Under the pieces are notes generated by a model, which saw nothing but the letters and a program-made list of their open reading frames with translations, made no database searches and was not told where the DNA came from. Made by a program: the position numbers and the translations under genes. A stretch of DNA of 55,320 nucleotides from Alphaproteobacteria bacterium. GTDB taxonomy: Bacteria; Pseudomonadota; Alphaproteobacteria; Micropepsales; Micropepsaceae. Below are positions 15,394 to 24,411 of this stretch, piece by piece; position 1 is the first letter of the stretch, and each line of letters starts with the position of its first letter. The DNA is taken from positions 1-55,320 of the forward strand of contig JAGWJY010000019.1 in NCBI GenBank assembly GCA_028865545.1, given 5' to 3'.

Positions 15394-16425
15394 GTGGAAA
15401 ACCTCATAGATTCACGTCTGCAAAACTGGGAAGGCGCTCGTGCCTTTCTCGAAGTTGTGCGACGCGGCAGTTTTCGTTCCGCAGCGCAATCCTTGCATCG
15501 TTCGGTTAACACCCTCAGACGCGAAATCGAAGACCTCGAGCGCGAGGTGGGTCTCACGCTATTCACGCGGCATGTCGACGGGGTTCGGTTGACGGCCGAA
15601 GGCGAGCAGCTGCTTGGCGCCGTCAAGCGCATGGAGTCTGCATCGTTCGACATCGCGCGTGCGCGGAACCGCAGCGGGTCGATGCGCGGCGAAGTTCGGC
15701 TGAGCGTCACAGAAGGCCTTGGAACATTCTGGCTCGCACCCCGCCTGGTGGAATTCCAACGTGACCATCCCGAGCTGCTGATCGACATACGCTGCGCCAT
15801 GCATCCCGCGGACGTATTGCGGCTCGAAAGCGACATCGCTGTTCAGATCACACGTCCGACGGTTAAGGATTTGCGCGTGGTGAAGATCGGCCGTCTACAC
15901 TCGATGCCGTTCGCCTCGCGCGGCTATCTTGAGGCACACGGCACACCGACAAATTTTTTGGAGCTGTCCAAGCACCGTTTGGTGCTGCAAGTCGCCGACC
16001 AGCTTATCGCCATGGAAGAGTACGCGCGGATGTTTCCCGATACGCCGCAACTGGGCACGGTTTCATTTCGGGTGAATGTGAGCAGCGCCTATTACTGGTT
16101 GATCGCACGCGGCGGCGGCGTTGGGATACTTCCGACCTACGCGCATGCATTGGGCGGAAGAGTCGTACCCATCGACGTGGAAGGGCTTCGCTTTGTCAAC
16201 GACATCTGGCTGACTTACCATCCGGATGCCTCCAAGATCGAACGCGTTCGCCGCCTGATCGATTGGCTGGTCGAAGCATTCTCACCCAGGAAATATCCTT
16301 GGTTTGGCGACGAATTCATCCACCCGCGGGATTTGCCCCGCGTATCGGGAGGCTCGTCGCTGCAATCTCTGTTCGAAGGCTTCGAAGGCGTTGAGAAGGA
16401 CGAAACCACGCACGTAGCGAAATAA
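15394..16425 (+). CDS. LysR-family transcriptional regulator
   Basis: This 343-residue protein starts with GTG at 15394 behind AGGTGA. The N-terminal winged helix-turn-helix (residues 10-70) includes FLEVVRRGSFRSAAQSLHRS and LFTRHVDGVRLTAEG. The rest is a periplasmic-binding-like effector domain with GGGVGILPTYAHALG near residue 247. The effector is unknown. About 35 extra C-terminal residues (after WFGDEFIHP) extend past the usual LysR end. Its divergent neighbour is the small unknown gene; no obvious target operon adjoins it. Confidence 0.9.
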   Translation: MENLIDSRLQNWEGARAFLEVVRRGSFRSAAQSLHRSVNTLRREIEDLEREVGLTLFTRHVDGVRLTAEGEQLLGAVKRMESASFDIARARNRSGSMRGEVRLSVTEGLGTFWLAPRLVEFQRDHPELLIDIRCAMHPADVLRLESDIAVQITRPTVKDLRVVKIGRLHSMPFASRGYLEAHGTPTNFLELSKHRLVLQVADQLIAMEEYARMFPDTPQLGTVSFRVNVSSAYYWLIARGGGVGILPTYAHALGGRVVPIDVEGLRFVNDIWLTYHPDASKIERVRRLIDWLVEAFSPRKYPWFGDEFIHPRDLPRVSGGSSLQSLFEGFEGVEKDETTHVAK

Positions 16426-16536
16426 CGCGCACGTGCCTGGACGATGTTGGTCCGCAGGCTTTTCCGAGATCGATATCCCTACCGGCAACGCGGCCATGCG
16501 CGCCTTTTCGCAAGGGTGGTCCGCAACCATATCGAG

Positions 16537-16565
16537 CGAACCCGGCGCCTCAACGTGCGGGTTCG
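16537..16565. terminator. Hairpin between convergent LysR and XRE genes
   Basis: CGAACCCG and CGGGTTCG form an 8-bp stem with a 13-base loop. It overlaps the last codons of the minus-strand XRE gene, between two convergent genes. It lacks a T-run, so a bidirectional terminator role is only plausible. Confidence 0.3.
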
Positions 16566-16981
16566 TTCTCGATCTCATACAACTGCGAGGTTTTCCCCTC
16601 GGCGAGTTGCTTTGCGAGGTTGAGAATGGCGCGCCTGTGCTTGGGCGACTGTATGGCTGAGTAGGCCTCGAGAAGATCCGCGGCACCGGGTTCGTTCAGG
16701 CGGGCAACGTGGCGTGAAAACAGCGACGATGCTTTTGACTGATCTAGATCGCCGACAATGTCCATCACGCCGCAATGCAGCGCCTGCGCAATCTCCACGA
16801 GACGTGAAAAGCTCACTCGGTTTGTGCCGTGCTCGTACTTCTGCACTTGCTGGAACGTGATACCGACCTGACGGGCGAGCTGTTCCTGCGAGAGGCCCAA
16901 TTCACGCCGCCGCAACCGGATTCGCGATCCAAGCGCGACATCCAGCGGATGCGGTGCATTATCCTCCGTATAGGTTGTCAT
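16550..16981 (-). CDS. XRE-family regulator, PraR-like alphaproteobacterial type
   Basis: This is a 143-residue protein. The helix-turn-helix at residues 15-72 contains GSRIRLRRRELGLSQEQLAR and VGITFQQVQKYEHGTNRVS, the signature of a conserved alphaproteobacterial XRE group that includes Rhizobium PraR, a regulator of quorum sensing, biofilm and adhesion. The C-terminal half (residues 85-143) is helical and typical of the group. The gene is divergent from the polysaccharide deacetylase and the following exopolysaccharide cluster, which makes that cluster a reasonable target; this is inference. A spaced repeat lies in the shared upstream region. Confidence 0.88.
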   Translation of the reverse strand: MTTYTEDNAPHPLDVALGSRIRLRRRELGLSQEQLARQVGITFQQVQKYEHGTNRVSFSRLVEIAQALHCGVMDIVGDLDQSKASSLFSRHVARLNEPGAADLLEAYSAIQSPKHRRAILNLAKQLAEGKTSQLYEIENEPAR

Positions 16982-17069
16982 GCTGTATCCTTCTTACCCC
17001 CGTGAATCAGAGCATTACTCGGCATTATTGTCCATCGGGCACTACCACAAACATGGGTTGCTTCGTCCA

Positions 17070-17141
17070 TAAGTTGCAGTAGATGCACCGGTAAATTTCA
17101 GCCGTTTCACCAGCGGCAGATTAATTCGAGATTAAGTTGCA
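17070..17141. repeat. Spaced direct repeat TAAGTTGCA in the XRE-EPS intergenic region
   Basis: TAAGTTGCA occurs at 17070-17078 and 17133-17141. The start-to-start spacing is 63 bp, which is six turns of B-DNA. The second copy is embedded in the palindrome GTTGCAAC. Both lie between the divergent XRE regulator and the deacetylase that opens the polysaccharide cluster, where a regulator binding on one face of the DNA would be expected. Confidence 0.35.
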
Positions 17142-17200
17142 ACTGCAATTATAGGTTCTTTGGCGGGACAACGGAGCGCCTTGGAAGGAGTGGCGACGCA

Positions 17201-18229
17201 ATGCCAAGACGATTTGGAATTTTTGCACGCACGCTCGGCCGGTTCGTTCCGTCGGCACTGGTCCGCCCCTTCGGCCGACCGGTCGTGCTGTTTTTTCACG
17301 GGGTTGAGCAGCATACCGACGACCCCAGGGTTCAGACAAACCACCATGAAGTCGACGACTTCGTACAAATTCTCAAAGCGATCAAGGCGAGCTTCGACGT
17401 GCTGCCACTGGCTGCCGTCAGCGACGCTTTGGCGCACCCGGAACGGCACCGTCGCAGTGTGTTCCTGACCTCCGACGACGGCTACGCAAACACGTTAACC
17501 ATCGCAGCAGATTTACTGGAAGATATGGGCTTGCCCTGGACACTGTTCATCAGCACGCACCATGTCGACACCGGTGAACGCAATCCGATGTTTCTCATTC
17601 GCCTGTTCTTCCATTATGCGCCCGAAGGCCAATACGACATTCCGTTTCTCGGGCCAGTAGTCCTCGGTGATGAGGATGTGCGCGAGCGGCAGGTTGCTCG
17701 CGCGGTCGAACGGCTCAGGCTGATGAATTTCAAAGACGCCTCACGCGCGCTTGCGGCGATGTTGGCCGCTTTCCCGGATGATACTTTGCGTCGGCTGCTG
17801 AAGCGTTTTTCGTCAGAGGCATTCTTATCCTGGGGCCAAATCACGGATCTGAAGCGGCGCGGTGTCGAGATCGGCGCCCACGCCCATCATCATTGGGCGA
17901 TGCACGCGGGACAGGATCCGTTGTTCTATCGTGACGAAGCCCGCCGCTCCCGTGAGCGCATCGAAAAGGAGGTCGGCGCCTGCCGCTACTTCGCCTACCC
18001 GCATGGAAATGTGGACGACGTCTCGCGGCGCGCCTGGGAGGCCGTGCGCGACGCCGGATATGATTATGCGTTTACCACGCTGTCAGGCACGCTGGATGCA
18101 AGCCTGAACCCGTTCCTACTGCCGCGGTTCTGTCTTGGGCCTCATCAGCGCGGCTTGACGAGTGTGGTTCCACTCCTGCGCGCGGCCAATCCGCGGCTCG
18201 CCGAGTGGCAGAAGAGGATGGCGGGTTAA
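17201..18229 (+). CDS. Polysaccharide deacetylase family protein (NodB-like)
   Basis: This is a 342-residue protein whose start at 17201 follows GGAAGGAG. It has the NodB-type deacetylase pattern: FFHGVE near residue 30, FLTSDDGYANT near 90 (the catalytic Asp-Asp pair, with Ser in place of the usual Phe before DD), the metal-binding histidines in EIGAHAHHHWAMH near 226, and YFAYPHGN near 265. It should remove N- or O-acetyl groups from a glycan. No signal peptide is clear, so it may act on a lipid-linked intermediate at the cytoplasmic side. It is the first gene of the plus-strand exopolysaccharide block. Confidence 0.85.
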   Translation: MPRRFGIFARTLGRFVPSALVRPFGRPVVLFFHGVEQHTDDPRVQTNHHEVDDFVQILKAIKASFDVLPLAAVSDALAHPERHRRSVFLTSDDGYANTLTIAADLLEDMGLPWTLFISTHHVDTGERNPMFLIRLFFHYAPEGQYDIPFLGPVVLGDEDVRERQVARAVERLRLMNFKDASRALAAMLAAFPDDTLRRLLKRFSSEAFLSWGQITDLKRRGVEIGAHAHHHWAMHAGQDPLFYRDEARRSRERIEKEVGACRYFAYPHGNVDDVSRRAWEAVRDAGYDYAFTTLSGTLDASLNPFLLPRFCLGPHQRGLTSVVPLLRAANPRLAEWQKRMAG

Positions 18230-18357
18230 CCAAGCGCCGTATCATTTCGGGGCGCAGAACGGCTTTGACGCTCTTTGAAGGTACGTGCGGCCTCATTTTG
18301 CGTCGCGATTTGGCACGTTTTTTCCCAGTTTTATTGGCGTGTCTGATGCAGCGCTGA

Positions 18358-18379
18358 CCTCGGAAGCTTTGCCCCGAGG
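18358..18379 (+). promoter_or_regulatory. Hairpin masking the ribosome-binding site of the sugar transferase
   Basis: CCTCGG and CCGAGG form a perfect 6-bp stem with a 10-base loop. The right arm contains the GAGG ribosome-binding site of the GTG start at 18386 (6-base spacing). In the transcript this would occlude translation initiation of the initiating sugar transferase unless opened. Confidence 0.35.
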
Positions 18380-18385
18380 CCTCGC

Positions 18386-19120
18386 GTGAGCATTCACGAA
18401 CAATTCGCTGACACTTTGGCGGATCCGCAGGCAGTTCGGCGCACCTTGAGTGCGCTGCCTTCGACTTTCGAATTTCTGCCGTTGGGAAGCGACGCGCACT
18501 TCGAAGCCGCTAACAGCAACACGAACTGGGCGCTTACGGCGTCCAAGCGCTCATTGGACCTCTTCATCGCTGTTCCGGCACTCATACTCGTCACGCCACT
18601 GTTGGTGCTGCTCGCGCTCTTGGTCCGATTAGATTCGACGGGGTCGGTGCTGTTTCGCCAGAAGCGTCTTGGCCATCGCGGCCGGCCCTTCGCCATCCTC
18701 AAACTACGCACGATGACTGTATTGGAAGACGGTGCCGCAGTGGTCCAGGCGCAACGCGACGATGCGAGAACGACACGGATTGGCCGTTGGCTCAGGGCAC
18801 TCAGCCTCGATGAACTGCCGCAGCTTCTCAACGTCATCAAGGGTGAAATGTCGCTGGTTGGACCGCGTCCGCATGCGCTGGTGCACGATCTCCATTACGC
18901 GCGACTGATCGCGAATTACCAACGCCGGCAGGACGTCAAGCCGGGCATCACCGGCTGGGCGCAGATTAACGGACTACGCGGTGCGACGCCGACGGTCGAA
19001 GTCATGTCGCGGCGCGTTGATTTCGACGTTTGGTACGCCAATCACGCCAGTTTGGCGCTCGATCTGAAAATTCTCTTTCGCACACCGTTTGAAGTCTTCC
19101 GCCGCAGGAACGCCTATTGA
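18386..19120 (+). CDS. Initiating sugar transferase (polyprenyl-phosphate hexose-1-phosphate transferase)
   Basis: This 244-residue protein starts with GTG at 18386. After a 50-residue N-terminal extension comes one transmembrane segment (LFIAVPALILVTPLLVLLAL, residues 65-84). The small bacterial-sugar-transferase catalytic domain follows: FRQKRLGHRGRPF, LKLRTM, LSLDELPQLLNVIKGEMSLV and PGITGWAQINGLRG. It transfers a hexose-1-phosphate from a nucleotide sugar to undecaprenyl phosphate at the inner membrane, starting repeat-unit assembly. It lacks the multi-TM N-terminus of WbaP, so it is the short PglC/EpsL type. Its TGA overlaps the next ATG. Confidence 0.92.
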   Translation: MSIHEQFADTLADPQAVRRTLSALPSTFEFLPLGSDAHFEAANSNTNWALTASKRSLDLFIAVPALILVTPLLVLLALLVRLDSTGSVLFRQKRLGHRGRPFAILKLRTMTVLEDGAAVVQAQRDDARTTRIGRWLRALSLDELPQLLNVIKGEMSLVGPRPHALVHDLHYARLIANYQRRQDVKPGITGWAQINGLRGATPTVEVMSRRVDFDVWYANHASLALDLKILFRTPFEVFRRRNAY

Positions 19121-19974
19121 TGCGCACGCAAGCTCACCAAGTACACAATGCCACCATACCGCGCGACATCGAGCGTCGTTCCGGCGCGCGTCTTTACGAT
19201 CGTGTTGTTGTGGGTGGCGTACGTACGGCGTGCGTGTCCCGGCAGCAGCTTGGCGGCCTGATGGTGGGCGATTGCTTGGCGGCGCGCGGTGGACTGCGTG
19301 CCCCTCGGCTGGTCTTCGCGACGAATGGCCATGCCATCGCATTGGCGGCGTTGAATGCCGAGTTCCGCCATCAGCTGGCACAGGCCGATCTGATTCACGC
19401 TGACGGCACGCCGGTGGTGTTTGCGTCCCGTCTGTTGACCCGGACGCCGGTTCCGGAACGCAGCGCGACGACGGATTTCATTTTTGACGCTGCCCATGCC
19501 GCAGAGCGGCACGGCCTGAAATTCTTCCTCCTCGGCTCGACCGAGGACGTCAATTCACGTTGTGCAGCGAACCTGAACAAAGCTTATCCCGGTATCGAAA
19601 TCGCGGGCCGCCGTAATGGCTATTTTTCGATCGAGGAGGAAGCGCGCATCTGTGACGAGATCAATCGTTCCGGTGCGGACGTCCTCTGGGTCGGTCTAGG
19701 CGTTCCGCTGGAATACGAGTTCTGCCTGCGCAACAAGGCGCGGCTGAAGGCCGGCTGGATCGTGACCTGCGGTGGCTGCTTCAACTTCGCGGCCGGCGAT
19801 TACGCGCGCGCGCCGCAATGGATGCAGAAGACCGGTCTCGAATGGCTGCATCGCTTATGGCGGGAGCCCAAGCGGTTGTTCTGGCGCTATCTTGTCACCA
19901 ACCCAGTCGCGATCGCCATGCTTTTGCTGGGCACCGGCAGCGTTCAGTCGCGCGTTTCGCAGTCTTTGAGGTAG
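19120..19974 (+). CDS. WecG/TagA/CpsF family glycosyltransferase
   Basis: This 284-residue protein starts at the ATG at 19120, inside TGATG shared with the previous stop. The family motifs are LVFATNGHAIALAALN, then LAQADLIHADGTPVVFASR near residues 85-105, GRRNGYF, VLWVGLGVPLEYEF and VTCGGCFNFAAGDYARAPQW. WecG/TagA enzymes add N-acetylmannosamine-type residues to a lipid-linked sugar, usually as the second sugar after the initiating transferase, which is exactly the gene before it. The donor here is unknown. The C-terminal stretch holds basic and hydrophobic residues that suggest membrane association. Confidence 0.9.
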   Translation: MRTQAHQVHNATIPRDIERRSGARLYDRVVVGGVRTACVSRQQLGGLMVGDCLAARGGLRAPRLVFATNGHAIALAALNAEFRHQLAQADLIHADGTPVVFASRLLTRTPVPERSATTDFIFDAAHAAERHGLKFFLLGSTEDVNSRCAANLNKAYPGIEIAGRRNGYFSIEEEARICDEINRSGADVLWVGLGVPLEYEFCLRNKARLKAGWIVTCGGCFNFAAGDYARAPQWMQKTGLEWLHRLWREPKRLFWRYLVTNPVAIAMLLLGTGSVQSRVSQSLR

Positions 19975-19976
19975 CC

Positions 19977-21278
19977 ATGCTTGCCGCCGCGCAACAGGCA
20001 CTTCCTTTCCTCCGGGAAGGCGATTGGCTTCGTGTGCAGTCTCTGCTGCGCACCAGTTATCGTTACAGCCTGTCGGTGATCGGTCCGATCGCAGTCTCCG
20101 CAGCGCACTTCATTGCATCTTTGATTTTTCTGCACTTCTTGCAGGCTTCACAGTTCGGCCAGTTTTCATTCCTTTTGATCGTTGTACCGTTCTGCCTGAG
20201 CATGTCGAGCGCCTTGCTTGGAGCGCCAGCTTCTCTGACACGTGGCAAGGATGATGTAACAGCCGCCGCGGAAATCGCCACGCTACATAAAGCAAGCCTG
20301 ATCATATCGGTTATGGCGGGTTGCATCGTGGCCGTTCTGATGTTTTCGACACATGCGGGAGCGGGCGAGGCGGTATTATTCGGCTTATACGGCGCGGGAG
20401 CCACGTTGCGCAGCTTCGCCCGCAGCCTTTCCAATGTGCGTGCCAGACTCAAACGGGTGGCAACGTCGGACTTTGCCTATGGGGCACTGCTCGTCGGCGG
20501 ATTGATCGGCCTTATCGCCTTCGGTCGTCTGACCATGTTCAACGCGGCGTTTGTCTTTGTCCTGTCGGTGACAGCAAGTTTTCTGCCGTTCGGTCGGACT
20601 TACGCGCGCGAAATTGCCAGTGCGGTAAGGGCGCGGAACTTCAGCCATTATTTGCCGATCTGGCAGAACGTCACGCGCTGGTCGTTGCTGGGTGTGGTTC
20701 TGACGGAGTTGACCGTCAACGCACACGCCTATTTCGTGACATTTATTTCCGGTCCCAAGGCGTTCGGTTTGCTCGCTCTAGGCGCACTCTTTATGCGGCC
20801 GGCCTCGCTGGTGCTATCGGCGCTGCCCGACATCGACCAGCCGGTGATGACCCGACATCTCGCCCACGGCGACACCAAAGGCGCCTTGCGGGTGGTTAAC
20901 GAATTTAGAATGGCGTCCGGGTTAGTCTTGGTGGGCACCATCATTTTGTCGATCGTTCTCGTGACTTGGTTTCCGCACCTCTTTCTGAAGAAGGGCTATG
21001 ACGAAACCGACGTTCTGGTCGTCCTGGCGCTGTGGATTGCGATCACCGCGGCCCGCGTCATCCGTACCCCGGCTGCCGTGTTCCTGCAGGCGACGGGCAG
21101 CTATTCGGCCCTGGCGCGTGTCAGCGCTTGGTCGAGTGTGACATCGCTGGTTGCGACCTTTGCACTGTTGTACACGCTGGGGCCGATCGCCTCTTTGGGC
21201 GGCGTCTTTGCCGGCGAGATTGCGATCATGGTGGCGATCTTCCCACTGGCGCGGGCATGGAGAGCGCAGCATGCCTGA
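19977..21278 (+). CDS. Polysaccharide flippase (Wzx-like, MOP superfamily)
   Basis: This is a 433-residue integral membrane protein with about 12 hydrophobic segments. The ATG at 19977 has GAGG upstream; the longer open frame from 19818 overlaps the WecG gene and is not used. It should flip the lipid-linked repeat unit to the periplasmic face. Fold and context (between glycosyltransferases and a Wzy-like protein) support the call, while individual motifs are weak, as is usual in this superfamily. It overlaps the following GT2 gene by 8 bp. Confidence 0.8.
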   Translation: MLAAAQQALPFLREGDWLRVQSLLRTSYRYSLSVIGPIAVSAAHFIASLIFLHFLQASQFGQFSFLLIVVPFCLSMSSALLGAPASLTRGKDDVTAAAEIATLHKASLIISVMAGCIVAVLMFSTHAGAGEAVLFGLYGAGATLRSFARSLSNVRARLKRVATSDFAYGALLVGGLIGLIAFGRLTMFNAAFVFVLSVTASFLPFGRTYAREIASAVRARNFSHYLPIWQNVTRWSLLGVVLTELTVNAHAYFVTFISGPKAFGLLALGALFMRPASLVLSALPDIDQPVMTRHLAHGDTKGALRVVNEFRMASGLVLVGTIILSIVLVTWFPHLFLKKGYDETDVLVVLALWIAITAARVIRTPAAVFLQATGSYSALARVSAWSSVTSLVATFALLYTLGPIASLGGVFAGEIAIMVAIFPLARAWRAQHA

Positions 21279-22200
21279 AGTCGTGGTTGCCATTCCCACC
21301 TTCCGCCGCCCGCGCAGCTTGACGCGTCTGCTCGACGCCCTGGCAAAGATCGAGACGGATGCGCATCTCGTTGTCGTGGTCGCGGACAACGATGCCGAAC
21401 GCCATGAAGGTCACGACCTGTGCCTAGTCCGTCGAGCGCGGGGCTATCGCTGGTCGCTGGATCCGGTGATTGCACCGGAGCGTGGCATCGCACAGGTGCG
21501 CAATGTGTTGGCCGAACGCGCGCTTACTTATGGCGATGCAGAGTTTGTGGCCATGCTCGACGACGACGAGTGGCCATCGCCGCAATGGTTGAGCCAGTTT
21601 CTGCGCGTACAAGCACTGACGGGCGCCGACGCGCTGCAGGGTTCGATTCTGTTCGAGTTTGAGTCCGCACCAAGGACTTGGGCGGCAGGTTTCGACGGGG
21701 TGACCTCGATCCGTCGCCCTACCGGACCGGTGCGCATGCTGGAAGGCGCAGGAAATATTCTTCTGACGCGCGCTTGTCTGGAGGGCCTGGAACGCCCCTG
21801 GTTCGATCCGGCGTTTGCGTTGACCGGCGGCGAGGACCGCGATTTCTTCGAGCGGTTGGCACTTGCAGGCAAACGCTTTGCCTGGGCGGACGAAGCCGCG
21901 GCGCACACCATCGTGCCGGCCTCACGCACCAGCCTTAAGTGGACGCTCGAGCGCGCATACAGCATCGGTAACACCGACATGCGCATTTTTCTCAAGCATC
22001 GCCCAAAGCCTGCTGCCCGCGCACGGGAATTCGGCAAGATAGCCTTGGCGCTCTTGTTGTCACCGATCTTGTTGGTCATCCTTGCGGCAGTTCCGAATCG
22101 CGCCGTTGACGCGCTGCGTAGGCTTTTCCGGAACGCCGGAAAGATCACAGCGCTTTTCGGCCGACATTACAACGAGTATGCCGTAACGCATGGCGAATGA
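21271..22200 (+). CDS. Family 2 glycosyltransferase
   Basis: This is a 309-residue GT-A fold protein. VVVAIPTFRRPRSLTRLLDA opens the nucleotide-binding fold. VAMLDDDEWPSPQW (about residue 95) is the DXD metal/UDP motif, and TGGEDRDFFERLALAG (near residue 190) contains the ED acceptor motif. A hydrophobic segment (LALLLSPILLVILAAV, residues 260-275) suggests membrane attachment. It adds a sugar to the growing lipid-linked unit; the specificity is unknown. It overlaps both neighbours (flippase by 8 bp, polymerase by 11 bp), which implies tight translational coupling. Confidence 0.9.
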   Translation: MPEVVVAIPTFRRPRSLTRLLDALAKIETDAHLVVVVADNDAERHEGHDLCLVRRARGYRWSLDPVIAPERGIAQVRNVLAERALTYGDAEFVAMLDDDEWPSPQWLSQFLRVQALTGADALQGSILFEFESAPRTWAAGFDGVTSIRRPTGPVRMLEGAGNILLTRACLEGLERPWFDPAFALTGGEDRDFFERLALAGKRFAWADEAAAHTIVPASRTSLKWTLERAYSIGNTDMRIFLKHRPKPAARAREFGKIALALLLSPILLVILAAVPNRAVDALRRLFRNAGKITALFGRHYNEYAVTHGE

Positions 22201-23494
22201 TGGTCTGGCCGACAATGTGATACACGTGCACCAGGCGACGTGGATCGACGAAGCTGCGTTCCTTGCTTTTCTATTGCTGGCGTTCGTTGGCCTGACGCCT
22301 TTCGCCGTGGCGCCGCCCACGCTCAATCCTCTCAACAGCGGACTCAACCCGACTGGCGCCGGCGACGTAATGCGTCAGATTTGCTATCTGGCGGCGTTTG
22401 CGGCCATCGTCATTGGTGCTTTCCGTCATCGCGGATTGGCGGCGTTCTCGTCGGTGCCAATCCTGCTGGTGCTGCTCTTGGCGTGGTGCCTGGTGAGCGC
22501 CGGCTGGGCCAGTGAGCCGGGTGTCGCTGTCCGCCGCGCCGGGCTGGCCGTCGTACTTGTTGTTTCGATCATGTTAAGTGTGGAAACCATTGGCACGGAG
22601 CGCAGCCTCATCCTCTGGCGCTGGGTGCTGGTCGGTGTCCTGTTCGTGAACTTCATATCCATTCCGTTCATCCCGCAGGCCAGACATCTGCCGGGCGAGG
22701 CGGATCCCGGTCTCGTAGGTGATTGGCGCGGTCTCTACGATCACAAGAACATCGCGGGCGCCGTTACCGCTATGACCGCCATCATATTCCTGTACGCGCC
22801 GCGTCTGTCGCCTGGGCTTTTCCACAAATTGCGGGATTGGGTGATCGTCGCGGCAGCAATTGCTTTCACGGTGATGACGCGCTCGAAATCATCGCTCGGC
22901 CTGATGGTGATCGCGCTTGTCATGGGTGCTGTCTATCGCTGGGCCTGGAAACGGGAGTTGGACCGCACCATCGTTGTCGTTGCGGGTGTGATCCTCGTCA
23001 TCGCCGTGACGGCCTTCCTGGTGGCGGATCAGGGGGCGATAGCACGCTTTTTGGAAGACCCGGATGATTTGACCGGCCGCACGGCAATTTGGCAGGCGGA
23101 AATCGCCTTCATCCACGATCATCCGATTTTTGGTGCAGGCTTTGGGACTTTTGCTGATACCGGCGGCCTGTCACCGTTGCACAATTATGTCGGCAACGAT
23201 TGGGTTAACTCTGTGAGCCACGGTCATAATGGCTATCTTCAGCTGCTGGTGACCATCGGCTCCATCGGCTTCGCGCTTGCGATTGCCGGGTTGCTTGTGG
23301 CGCCTGCGATTTTATTCTGGAATGGCAACGGCGACGTCGACATGAAGGCACTGCTCTTTGCTTTATTCGCCTTCCTTGTATTGCATAATTTTATGGAATC
23401 CGACTTCCTCGAAGGCGACGGCGTAACTTGGGTCGCCTTCCTGTTAACGCTTGCCATGCTCTACAATTTGAATCGGCGCGGAGAGCTGCGATGA
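22190..23494 (+). CDS. Wzy-like polysaccharide polymerase/O-antigen ligase family protein
   Basis: This is a 434-residue protein with about 10-12 transmembrane segments. A large hydrophilic loop carries the Wzy_C/ExoQ-type residues: LYDHKNIAGA near residue 182, MTRSKSSLGL near 225, DDLTGRTAIW near 290, HPIFGAGFGTF near 310 and VSHGHNGYLQLLV near 343. These match the conserved Arg and His of O-antigen ligases and ExoQ-type polymerases. It probably polymerises the repeat units in the periplasm; ligase activity is the alternative. Its stop shares ATGA with the next gene. Confidence 0.88.
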   Translation: MANDGLADNVIHVHQATWIDEAAFLAFLLLAFVGLTPFAVAPPTLNPLNSGLNPTGAGDVMRQICYLAAFAAIVIGAFRHRGLAAFSSVPILLVLLLAWCLVSAGWASEPGVAVRRAGLAVVLVVSIMLSVETIGTERSLILWRWVLVGVLFVNFISIPFIPQARHLPGEADPGLVGDWRGLYDHKNIAGAVTAMTAIIFLYAPRLSPGLFHKLRDWVIVAAAIAFTVMTRSKSSLGLMVIALVMGAVYRWAWKRELDRTIVVVAGVILVIAVTAFLVADQGAIARFLEDPDDLTGRTAIWQAEIAFIHDHPIFGAGFGTFADTGGLSPLHNYVGNDWVNSVSHGHNGYLQLLVTIGSIGFALAIAGLLVAPAILFWNGNGDVDMKALLFALFAFLVLHNFMESDFLEGDGVTWVAFLLTLAMLYNLNRRGELR

Positions 23495-24411
23495 CGCCGT
23501 TCTTCTCCGTCGTCATCCCCGTGTACAACCGCGCAACGGTTCTTGGCGATGCTTTACGCTCTGTACTGGCACAGACCGAACAGGATTTCGAGATCGTCGT
23601 GGTTGATGACGGTTCAACGGATCATCCCGAGCGTACGGTGAAGGAGATCAGCGATCCGCGCATCGTGCTAGCCCGCCAGGACAATGGCGGCGGCGGCGCC
23701 GCACGCAATACCGGTATCGACATCGCGCGAGGCCGATTCATCGCCTTTCTGGATTCCGACGACGAGTTTCTGCCGCATCATCTCTCGACTATGCGCAAAC
23801 TCCTCGAAGGAACGTCTCGTGTCGCCGGCTATGCGCGCATTGTGGTTGACCGCGGCGAGGGGCGCGCCTTTCTCAAACCACCGCGCGCCATCCGCAACGG
23901 CGAGGATATGGCGACCTATCTTCTTTGCGATCGCGGCTTCGTGCCGACAAGCACCATGGTCGTGGAGCGCGATATGGCGAAAGTCGTTCGCTTTCACGAG
24001 AATCTGGCCGCCGCGGAAGATACCGATTTTGCGATACGACTGACGCTTGCTGGCGTCCGGTTTGTCATGGCCGAGAAACCCGGTGTGCATTGGCACGATC
24101 TCGGCGATCCCAACCGTCTATCGTCCGGCCGCAAGAATGCGACCATGCTGCAGTGGATTGACGAGCTAAGGCCTCAAATTCCGATCAAGGCGTATTACGG
24201 TTGCCTCGGCTGGGCCTATGCCAAATATGTCGCCACACAAGACCGCTTTGCCGCGTTGAAACTCTATCTTAATGCGGTGTTGCATGGCTGCTATCGCCCG
24301 TCTCTGGCGATGATCGTCTTCTTGCAGATATTCCTGACGGACGGTGCCTACCGTCGGTTGGCCGACACCGCCATTGCAAAACTGGGTGCAGGCCTTCGCG
24401 TGCGCGCTTAG
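23491..24411 (+). CDS. Family 2 glycosyltransferase
   Basis: This is a 306-residue protein starting at the ATG in ATGA overlap, with GGAG upstream. SVVIPVYNRATVLGDALRSV and VVDDGSTD form the nucleotide-sugar-binding fold. GGGGAARNTGIDIARG and FLDSDDEFLP give the DXD-type motif near residue 90, and AAEDTDFAIRLTLAG near residue 170 the acceptor ED motif. It looks soluble apart from a hydrophobic stretch near residue 275. It adds one sugar of the repeat unit, with unknown donor and linkage. It is the last of the tightly overlapping genes; a 128-bp gap follows. Confidence 0.9.
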   Translation: MTPFFSVVIPVYNRATVLGDALRSVLAQTEQDFEIVVVDDGSTDHPERTVKEISDPRIVLARQDNGGGGAARNTGIDIARGRFIAFLDSDDEFLPHHLSTMRKLLEGTSRVAGYARIVVDRGEGRAFLKPPRAIRNGEDMATYLLCDRGFVPTSTMVVERDMAKVVRFHENLAAAEDTDFAIRLTLAGVRFVMAEKPGVHWHDLGDPNRLSSGRKNATMLQWIDELRPQIPIKAYYGCLGWAYAKYVATQDRFAALKLYLNAVLHGCYRPSLAMIVFLQIFLTDGAYRRLADTAIAKLGAGLRVRA

